This document shows, one piece after another, positions 55,565 through 64,000 of a stretch of DNA of 64,000 nucleotides. Position numbers and translations under genes: made by a program. Position 1 is the first letter of the stretch, and every line of letters begins with the position of its first letter. This stretch comes from Paracoccaceae bacterium (GTDB lineage Bacteria; Pseudomonadota; Alphaproteobacteria; Rhodobacterales; Rhodobacteraceae), in assembly GCA_006226775.1 (NCBI GenBank), contig SBGD01000059.1, forward strand, positions 1 to 64,000, in the 5' to 3' direction. The notes beneath the pieces were generated by a model that did not search any database, was not told where the DNA came from, and saw only the letters and a list, made by a program, of their open reading frames with translations.

Positions 55565-56902
55565 ATGGCGCTTTTGCTGCTCGCGCTTCTGGGGACCGGT
55601 CTGTTCATGGTCGGGGCGGATCTCTTCGGCAGTGACGATGACGGGGACGACACGCCGGAATCGCCCGAAACGCCGGAGGACCCCGAGGAGCCGGACCTCG
55701 GTGCCAGCCTCGTCGAAGAGGATGGCGTGGTCACGGTGGAGCTTGGCGAGGACGAGACCGGCAGCCTTGCCATGATCACCTTTGTCGACACCGAGGACGC
55801 GGGCATCGGGCTTGCCGAATACCACGAGGCGCGGCTCTACCTCGTGCCCGAGGCCAGCGAGATTCCCGAAGGCGAAAACGGCGTCTTCGACGAGGCGGGC
55901 CTGCCGGTGATGTTCGAGCTCGACGATCTTGAAGACGGCCTTGGCCTCGAACTGCTGGCAAGCTGGGACCTGGGCGAGGTGCTGCCCACCGACGAAGAGC
56001 CCTATCTCATCAGCACGCTGGTCGAGCCGCCCGAGATCGAGACCGAGGACCCCCTCGATTACTACTACATCGAGGCCAATACCGATGGCGACGACATCGT
56101 CAGCATCGAGGAGTTGACCGGCCCCGATGACACGCCCACCGCCGAGATCTTCACGATCCGCTACACCCTCGACGGCACGGTGCAGGAGTTCCGCACCTCC
56201 GGCGGCGGCATGTTCGGCGGCACCGACGCCGACGAGATGATCGAGACCGACGGCGGCACCATCACCCTGCGCGGCAATGGCGGCGACGACACCATCAGCC
56301 TTTACGAGGGATCCGCGATCGGCGGCGCGGGCGACGACGTGCTGGAAAACCTGCCCGAAGGCGGCCCGGCGGAGTTGTTCGGCGCCCTGGGCGACGACCA
56401 GATTGTCGCCAACGGTCCTGACGCCAGCGCTTTCGGCGGTCCCGGTATGGACGAGATCGACCTGTTCGACGGCGCCGCGGGCTTCGGCGGCGACGGGCCT
56501 GACCGCATCATCGTCATGGAGGGCGCCGGGCGGGCCGCGGGCGGCGAAGGCGACGATCTTCTCGGCGCCTCGGCCGGCAGCGCGACGCCGGATACCGTGT
56601 TTCTGACCGGCGACGGCGGGGCCGATATCTTCGCGCTCTCGGCGACCGATCCGGCAGAGGCGCCGGCCGCGGGCGGTGTCACCGTGACCGACTTCGATCC
56701 CGCCGAGGACATGCTGCAGGTGGAGGGTGCCGACCAGATCCTCGACATCCGCATCAGCACCCCGCCCGGCGGCGCCGGAACGCTGGTCGAGATCGACGTG
56801 CAGAGCATGGACGCCGACGCCCTGCCCCGCACCGAGACGCTGCACTTCCTGCTGGCCGGGGCGCCTGCGGTCACCGCCGGGCATGTCGTGCTGGCGGCCT
56901 GA
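55565..56902 (+). CDS. Membrane-anchored acidic protein with degenerate RTX-like repeats
   Basis: A 445-residue, very acidic protein. It begins with a hydrophobic helix (MALLLLALLGTGLFMVGADL), followed by a run of Asp/Glu/Pro (DDDGDDTPESPETPEDPEEP) and a body in which irregular GGxGxD-type repeats appear (GGTDADEMIETDGG, RGNGGDDTIS, GGAGDDVLEN, GALGDDQIVANG, GGPGMDEIDLFDG, GGEGDDLLGAS), ending in a sequence like a serralysin/RTX C-terminal block (VTDFDPAEDMLQVEG). A calcium-binding cell-surface role is the likely reading; no secretion genes are adjacent. GGAAAGGG sits before the ATG at 55565; in-frame codons run further upstream. Confidence 0.78.
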   Translation: MALLLLALLGTGLFMVGADLFGSDDDGDDTPESPETPEDPEEPDLGASLVEEDGVVTVELGEDETGSLAMITFVDTEDAGIGLAEYHEARLYLVPEASEIPEGENGVFDEAGLPVMFELDDLEDGLGLELLASWDLGEVLPTDEEPYLISTLVEPPEIETEDPLDYYYIEANTDGDDIVSIEELTGPDDTPTAEIFTIRYTLDGTVQEFRTSGGGMFGGTDADEMIETDGGTITLRGNGGDDTISLYEGSAIGGAGDDVLENLPEGGPAELFGALGDDQIVANGPDASAFGGPGMDEIDLFDGAAGFGGDGPDRIIVMEGAGRAAGGEGDDLLGASAGSATPDTVFLTGDGGADIFALSATDPAEAPAAGGVTVTDFDPAEDMLQVEGADQILDIRISTPPGGAGTLVEIDVQSMDADALPRTETLHFLLAGAPAVTAGHVVLAA

Positions 56903-56908
56903 GGGCGC

Positions 56909-57655
56909 TCAGACCGGCTTGGCCTCTTTCGCGGGCTTGGGGCTGAGCACGTCGAGCGGGTTGCGCACGCGCACCCGTTCCTGGGGCCCGGTCAGCCCCT
57001 GCACCCGCTTGGAGGCCTCGACCATCAGCACCCCGCCGGGCAAGGGCAGGCCATAGCGCTGGCCCATCCGCTCCCACATCGGGCCGGCCTTCATCCAGAA
57101 GCGGCGCTTGGACGGCGGCTGGTGCAGCGCGGTGGCATGGGTCTGGGGCATGAAGCCATGGCTGCGCAACTGGGTTTCCAGCTGGCTCTGGGAATAGGGC
57201 CGGCCGAAGCCGAAGGGCGTGGCATCGTTGCGCGACCAGAGCCCGGCGCGGTTGGGCACGATGAACAGCACCGTGCCGCCCGGCCCCAGCACCCGGTAGC
57301 ATTCCTCGAGCAGCGCCGAGGGCCGGTCCGAGGTTTCCAGCCCGTGCATCACCAGCAGCTTGTCGATCCGCCCGGTCTCGATCGGCCAGTCGGTCTCTTC
57401 GGTCAGCACCGAGACATTGGGCATCCCCGCCGGCCAGGGCATCACCCCCTGCGGCCCCGGCATCAGCGCCATCACGCGGCGCGCCTCGGCCAGGTAGGGG
57501 CGCATCAGCGGCACCGCAAAGCCATAGCCCGCGACGGTCTGGCGCTTGGCCTCGGGCCAGATCTGCAGCATCCGGTCGCGCACCGCCTTCTGCGCCGCAC
57601 GGCCCAGCGCACTGCGGTAATAGAAATTGCGTAAGTCCTGCACATCCAGGTGCAT
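56909..57655 (-). CDS. SAM-dependent methyltransferase-like protein
   Basis: A 248-residue protein of class I methyltransferase fold. The SAM-binding region is represented by [22 protein letters not shown] and the family's [27 protein letters not shown], and the opening [29 protein letters not shown] is seen in Rhodobacteraceae homologues, which guides the start choice at 57655 (ATGs at 57673 and 57700 are also in frame). The substrate is not predictable; homologues next to gloB are common. It is divergent from gloB. Confidence 0.8.
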   Translation of the reverse strand: MHLDVQDLRNFYYRSALGRAAQKAVRDRMLQIWPEAKRQTVAGYGFAVPLMRPYLAEARRVMALMPGPQGVMPWPAGMPNVSVLTEETDWPIETGRIDKLLVMHGLETSDRPSALLEECYRVLGPGGTVLFIVPNRAGLWSRNDATPFGFGRPYSQSQLETQLRSHGFMPQTHATALHQPPSKRRFWMKAGPMWERMGQRYGLPLPGGVLMVEASKRVQGLTGPQERVRVRNPLDVLSPKPAKEAKPV

Positions 57656-57717
57656 TGCGATCCGTGCTCCCATAGGCGAGACTTGGGGCCACTCTAGCAA
57701 CGGAGCCGCGAATTGCC

Positions 57718-58488
57718 ATGCCCCTTACGCTTGTCACCCTTCCCTGTCTTTCCGACAATTACACCTACCTGGTCCATGATGACGCCAGCGGCGAGACCGC
57801 GGTCTTCGACGTGCCCGAGGCCGAACCGATCCTGGCGGAACTGAAACGCCGGGGCTGGACGCTCAGCCATATCTTCCTGACCCATCACCACGACGACCAT
57901 ATCCAGGGCACCGGCGCGCTGCTGGCCGAGGCCCCCGCGACGGTGATCGGCGCGCGGGCCGATGCCCATAGGCTGCCGCCGCTCGACACCCAGGTCGGCG
58001 AAGGCGACGCCATTGCCTTCGGCGGCGAGACGGTCGAGGTGCTCGAGGTGCCGGGCCATACCACCGGCCACCTGGCCTATCACCTGCCGCGCTCGGGCAT
58101 CCTGGTGACCATGGACAGCCTGATGCACCTGGGCTGCGGGCGGCTCTTCGAGGGCACGCCGGCGATGATGCATGCCAGCCTGCATAAGATGGCCGCCCTG
58201 CCGCCGCAAACCGTGGTCTGCTCGGGTCACGAATATGCCGAAACCAACATTCGTTTCGCCCGGGCCATTGACCCCGACAATCCCGACCTTATCTCTCGGC
58301 AGAGAGAGATCGCGGCGGCCCGGTCAGCGGGCCGTCCGACGGTTCCCACCACGCTCGCTCAAGAACTGGCGACCAACCCTTTCCTGCGCTGCCATACCCC
58401 CCAGGTTCAAGCCCAGGTCAACATGGCCGGAGCCGATCCGGTCGACGTCTTTGCCGAGGTCAGAAAACGCCGCGACGGGTTCAGGTAA
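57718..58488 (+). CDS. gloB: Hydroxyacylglutathione hydrolase (glyoxalase II)
   Basis: Hydrolyses S-lactoylglutathione to D-lactate and glutathione, the second half of methylglyoxal detoxification. The 256-residue metallo-beta-lactamase has the metal motif [14 protein letters not shown], the downstream [14 protein letters not shown], the conserved [20 protein letters not shown] and [14 protein letters not shown], and the glutathione-site region typical of the family end. It is divergent from the methyltransferase gene across 62 bases. Confidence 0.93.
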   Translation: MPLTLVTLPCLSDNYTYLVHDDASGETAVFDVPEAEPILAELKRRGWTLSHIFLTHHHDDHIQGTGALLAEAPATVIGARADAHRLPPLDTQVGEGDAIAFGGETVEVLEVPGHTTGHLAYHLPRSGILVTMDSLMHLGCGRLFEGTPAMMHASLHKMAALPPQTVVCSGHEYAETNIRFARAIDPDNPDLISRQREIAAARSAGRPTVPTTLAQELATNPFLRCHTPQVQAQVNMAGADPVDVFAEVRKRRDGFR

Positions 58489-58565
58489 AGGTTGAGTAAC
58501 AGGCGCAAATCACGGCGCCGTGCCCACAATGTCGTTAAATGTGAGCGTCAAGAGGAAGAAAAAAC

Positions 58566-58594
58566 TTGAAGCGTACCGGGCATCGACCAAACTT
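58566..58594 (+). promoter_or_regulatory. Possible clpA promoter
   Basis: TTGAAG (58566-58571) is followed 17 bases later by AAACTT (58589-58594), with TTTAACCTTATGAG just beyond, in the 177-base gap before clpA. The spacing suits a sigma-70 or heat-shock-type promoter, but the -10 match is poor. Confidence 0.3.
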
Positions 58595-58665
58595 TAACCT
58601 TATGAGGCCACGGTTGGTACGGAGCCTTTCGCCCGCCGACCCAGATCAGAAGGAGCACGGAAACA

Positions 58666-60992
<2,327 letters not shown>

Positions 60993-60996
<4 letters not shown>

Positions 60997-61940
60997 TCCG
61001 GGCGGCGCTGGCCGCTCTCATCGGCTCGGCCTCCCTCGCGGCGGCCGAGCCTTTTCAATTGGCCTTCCCGGTGGACTGCACCCTGGGCGAGACCTGCTAC
61101 ATCCAGCAATACGTCGACCATGACCCCGGCCCCGGGGCGCGGGATTTCACCTGCGGCGGGCTCAGCTATGACGGCCACAAGGGCACCGATTTCGGCCTGC
61201 CCACCCAGGCCGAGATGGCGCGCGGCGTCCCTGTCCTGGCCGCCGCCCCCGGCGTGGTGCGCGGGATGCGCGACGGGATGGCGGACCGGGTCTACGGCGG
61301 TGAGGATCTGGCGGGCCGCGATTGCGGCAATGGCATCGTCCTGCGCCACGGCGACGGCTGGGAAACCCAGTATTGCCACATGCGCCAAGGCTCGGTCCGG
61401 GTCACCTCCGGGCAGGAGGTCGCGGCGGGCGCGGTGCTGGGCCTGATCGGCCTGTCGGGCCGCACCGAGTTTCCGCATCTGCACGTGACACTGCGACAGA
61501 ACGGAGAGGTGGTCGATCCCTTCGCCCCCGAGGCCGGCGAGACCTGCGGTTCCGCCCGAAGCCTCTGGGCCGAGCCCTTGGCCTATGTCCCCGGCGGCCT
61601 GCTCGACATCGGTTTTGCATCGCGACTTCCCGGTTTTGACGAGGTGCAGGCCGGCACCGCCGATCTTGCCCGGCCCGGCCCGGACACGGCGCTGGTGGGC
61701 TATGGATATGCCTTCGGTGTGCGCTCCGGCGATGTCATGGAGATCGGCATCGACGGGCCCTCGGGCGAGGTCATCACCCAAAGGGTGACGATGGACAGGA
61801 CCCAGGCCACGGCCTTTCGCGCCGCCGGGCGCAAGCGCCAGCCGCGCGGCTGGCCGGTCGGGGACTACCTTCTGACAGTGCGCCTGCTGCGCGCGGGCGA
61901 GGTGCTGAGCGAACGCACCAGGAGTCTTTCCCTCGAGTAG
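60993..61940 (+). CDS. M23 family metallopeptidase, secreted
   Basis: A 315-residue protein with a signal peptide (MIRAALAALIGSASLAAA, cleavage before EPFQ). The LytM/M23 zinc site is visible as GHKGTDFGLPT (His, Asp) and FPHLHVTLRQNGEVVDP (HxH); GNGIVLRHGDGWETQYCHMRQG is the conserved middle. It probably cleaves peptidoglycan cross-bridges or binds them. The C-terminal 100 residues form an extra domain of unknown role. Its ATG overlaps the clpA stop (ATGA), an unusual partner. Confidence 0.86.
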
Positions 61941-61957
61941 CCCCTTGGCCGTCGCCC

Positions 61958-62021
61958 GTCCCGGACCTGATCCGGGACCTCATGGCAGAGGGGGAGGCCC
62001 CGGAGCAGGTCCGGGGCGCGT
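61958..62021. repeat. Fold-back element, intergenic copy
   Basis: Left unit GTCCCGGACCTGATCCGGGA (from about 61958, continuing CCTC) and right unit GAGGCCCCGGAGCAGGTCCG (from about 61996) are near-complementary over 24 bases with about three mismatches, separated by a short A/G-rich spacer. The right unit matches the nrdJ palindrome. It lies between the convergent M23 peptidase and helicase genes. Confidence 0.8.
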
Positions 62022-62047
62022 CGGCTGCGATGAAAACCGGCAGCGCG

Positions 62048-63574
62048 CTATTCGCCGACCAGTTCCAGCGTCAGCGCCTGTTGCGGCACCGGCAGGTCGT
62101 CGATTCGCAGCGGATAGGTCGGCTTGGCCAGCCGGTTGCGCACCACCCAGATCAGCCGCTCCTGCGCGCGGGTGATCGCCACATAGGCCAGGCGCTTCCA
62201 CAAGGGCTGGCCGGCCTCGACCCTACCCATGCGCGCGGCGACAAAGAGATCCGGCGCGAAGACCTGCACCGCGTCCCATTGCGAGCCCTGCGCCTTGTGG
62301 ATCGTCACCGCCGCACCGTGCAGGAAGGTGGCGCCCATGCGCGCGGCGAAGGGGATGAAGGGTTCTTCCTCGTCCGGTTTCTCGATCTTGACGATCGAGG
62401 CGGCCGAGACCCGCGGATCCTCGGCCCCCATCACATGCAGCCGCGAAAAGCCGGGCTTGCGACCCTCGCCGAGATAGATCACCTGCGCGCCCTTGATCAG
62501 GCCGCGCGCCTCGAGATCCAGCCGTTTCTTGCGGTGTTTCAGCGGCAGTTCGATGCCGTCGCAGATCAGCGGTTCGCCCTCGAGCAGCCGGTCCTCGGGC
62601 GCGTCATGCACCTTGCGGAAGGCATTGATCAGCCGGATGCGCGTGGCATTGCGCCAGACCAGCACCGGCGAGCGCGCCATCAGGTCGACCTCGACCCGCT
62701 GGCCCCAGACGACGCGGTCGTCCTGGCGGGCCTTGTCCTCGATCATCTGCTCGAAATCGCTGAATTCCAGCGCAGGATCGGCCAGCGCATGGGCGAGGTC
62801 GAGAATCGGGTTGTCGGCCTCCTGCCGGTGGATACGGTGCAGGTACATGACCTGTTTCTCGTCGAGCTTGTCGAAGACCATGGTGCCCGACTGGTTGACC
62901 GGGGCCAGCTGCGCCGGGTCGCCGAACATCACCAGCGTCGGGAAAATCTCGCGCAGGTCGTCGTATTGCCGGTCGTCCAGCATCGAGGCCTCGTCGACGA
63001 AACCGATGTCGAGCGCCTCTTCGCGGCGTTTCCAGCCGGTGATGAAATCCGAGCCGCGCAGCCCCGCCGCGGCCAGCGCGCCGGGAATCGAGTTGTTAGA
63101 CTGGTAGAAGACATGCGCCCGGTCGAGCGCGGCATCGGTGAGCCCCTCGATCTCGGGGCGCTCGCCATTGCCGGCCAGCCATTCGGCGATGCGTTCGTAT
63201 TCCGGGTCATAGACCGGCGTGTAGAGGATGCGGTGGATCGTCGTCGCCGGCACGCCGCGCATCCGCAGCACGCTGGCGGCCTTGTTGGTCGGCGCAAGGA
63301 TGGCCAGGGTGCGCCGGTCCTTGCGCCGCTTGCCTTCCCAATCGCCCGAGACGACATCGACCCCGGTCTCCTTGAGGGCCTTGTAAAGCTCGGCCAGCAG
63401 CAGCGTCTTGCCCGAGCCGGCCTTGCCGGTGACCGCCACCACGCCCGAGCGGCCCTCGCGCGGCGGCGCCAGGGTGGCGTTCTCGATATCGACGCCCACC
63501 TCGCGCAGCGCCGCGGTGACCCGGTCGTGGGCCTCGGCCTGGTCTTCGGAAAAGGTGAGCGCGGGCAATGTCAT
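62048..63574 (-). CDS. ATP-dependent DNA helicase, RecD-like (superfamily 1)
   Basis: A 508-residue helicase. Seen: Walker A VTGKAGSGKTLLLAEL, motif Ia LAPTNKAASVLRM, motif II GFVDEASMLDDR, motif III LVMFGDPAQLAPV and the late ATFLHGAAVTIHKAQGSQWDAV and LAYVAITRAQERLIWVV of the UvrD/RecD-like C-terminal domain. The family is a stand-alone exonuclease V-like helicase of uncertain role, probably in DNA repair. Start at 63574 (MTLPALTF) is preferred to 63616. Confidence 0.88.
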   Translation of the reverse strand: MTLPALTFSEDQAEAHDRVTAALREVGVDIENATLAPPREGRSGVVAVTGKAGSGKTLLLAELYKALKETGVDVVSGDWEGKRRKDRRTLAILAPTNKAASVLRMRGVPATTIHRILYTPVYDPEYERIAEWLAGNGERPEIEGLTDAALDRAHVFYQSNNSIPGALAAAGLRGSDFITGWKRREEALDIGFVDEASMLDDRQYDDLREIFPTLVMFGDPAQLAPVNQSGTMVFDKLDEKQVMYLHRIHRQEADNPILDLAHALADPALEFSDFEQMIEDKARQDDRVVWGQRVEVDLMARSPVLVWRNATRIRLINAFRKVHDAPEDRLLEGEPLICDGIELPLKHRKKRLDLEARGLIKGAQVIYLGEGRKPGFSRLHVMGAEDPRVSAASIVKIEKPDEEEPFIPFAARMGATFLHGAAVTIHKAQGSQWDAVQVFAPDLFVAARMGRVEAGQPLWKRLAYVAITRAQERLIWVVRNRLAKPTYPLRIDDLPVPQQALTLELVGE

Positions 63575-63669
63575 GGCGCGACAGTACCCGGGGCCCGGGG
63601 CGAGTTCCAGAGACAAGCGACCTGGGAGGGCCGTCGGGGTCCGATTCGGCGAGACGCGGATGTTCCGGC

Positions 63670-63722
63670 GTAGGCCGGGCTTCAGCCCGGCCGCCGGACA
63701 GCCGGGCTGAAGCCCGGCCTAC
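63670..63722. repeat. Perfect inverted repeat, 22-bp arms
   Basis: Left arm 63670-63691 (GTAGGCCGGGCTTCAGCCCG plus GC) is exactly complementary to 63701-63722, with a 9-base loop CGCCGGACA. Each arm also contains a GGGCTTCAGCCC-type palindrome. It lies between the helicase start and the luxI-like stop codon and could terminate the latter. Confidence 0.9.
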
Positions 63723-63753
63723 ATATGCCCAAGAGTGGACCGGCGAACGGGTG

Positions 63754-64000
63754 TCAGGCGCTCGCAGCCAGCCGGGTTTCGGCGCCAAAGGCCTGATCGA
63801 ACCAGTGGCGCGATTGCGCGGGCGGGATACCGGCGCTTTCGGCGACGCGGGCCTGCGCTTCGGGGGTGAACTCCCACAGCCCGACGCTGATCTTGTCGCG
63901 GCCCTCGCCCGTGGCGCCGAGGATCTCGGGGCTGGCGCCGATCCGGCGGTAGATGCGCACCATGCGGGCATCGAAGACGCCGACGAAATGGCGCACGCCG
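63754..64000 (-). CDS. Probable LuxI-type acyl-homoserine-lactone synthase, C-terminal part
   Basis: Only the last 80 or so residues fall in the window; the 5' part lies beyond 64000. The sequence FVGVFDARMVRIYRRIGASPEILGATGEGRDKISVGLWEFTPEAQARVA, then PPAQSRHWFDQAFG, has the arrangement of the C-terminal region of roseobacter LuxI proteins (VxDxRMxRxYRxxGxxPEVLGxxGxG followed by IxxGLW). If right, it synthesises an acyl-homoserine lactone signal. A luxR partner would be expected just outside the window. Confidence 0.6.
   Translation of the reverse strand, partial: GVRHFVGVFDARMVRIYRRIGASPEILGATGEGRDKISVGLWEFTPEAQARVAESAGIPPAQSRHWFDQAFGAETRLAASA

Overview
The window reads as a chromosomal segment of a high-G+C alphaproteobacterium of the Rhodobacteraceae/Roseobacter type. 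This rests on gene content and protein style: an F1-only ATP synthase operon (atpHAGDC, no F0 genes beside it), a short HisG with a HisZ partner, a B12-dependent ribonucleotide reductase, an acyl-CoA dehydrogenase of the methylsuccinyl-CoA type (ethylmalonyl-CoA pathway), xdhABC, TRAP transport, a roseobacter-type Hint-domain protein and, at the right edge, a probable LuxI-type synthase. There are no rRNA or tRNA genes, no insertion sequences, no CRISPR array and no prophage.

Layout. 1-7.1 kb: nrdJ, DUF1489, the hisS-hisZ-hisG operon and slyX. 7.1-15.6 kb: a lipoprotein, a Hint protein, the acyl-CoA dehydrogenase, a TauE-type permease and dnaE. 15.6-26.1 kb: glutaminase, then xdhABC running with overlapping start/stop codons into a BMP-type ABC importer, which looks like one purine uptake and oxidation unit. 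26.2-33.6 kb: HAD phosphatase, GST, CBS protein, a VOC/aldo-keto reductase/FAD-oxidoreductase operon, YbjN, proC, csaA and tdk. 33.8-37.1 kb: two poorly known genes, a 107-bp tandem repeat array and rimO. 37.4-45.7 kb: a sugar-acid cluster (GntR regulator, TRAP transporter, LarA-like protein, KDPGal aldolase, KDGal kinase, RraA-like protein, 2-hydroxyacid dehydrogenase). 45.9-50 kb: a frameshifted regulator with TPR-type C-terminus, DUF1127 and AsmA. 50.2-55.1 kb: atpHAGDC. 55.5-64 kb: an acidic RTX-like protein, a methyltransferase, gloB, clpA, an M23 peptidase, a RecD-like helicase and the partial synthase.

The points most worth a second look are: (1) the sugar-acid cluster, whose two convergent arms each begin at an identical 17-bp palindromic site, so that it looks like one GntR regulon with an unusual enzyme set and no visible dehydratase; (2) a family of fold-back repeat elements that occur between genes and also in frame inside dnaE and, in shorter form, nrdJ, while a different interspersed repeat lies in frame in the XdhA interdomain linker; (3) a five-copy, exactly 107-bp-period tandem array carrying two palindromes per unit, whose last copy supplies the rimO stop codon; (4) an AT-rich mosaic block inside hisS; (5) a single-base frameshift in the regulator gene at 45.9-47.5 kb.

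All family calls come from reading the sequence and general knowledge of the families; no database search was run.
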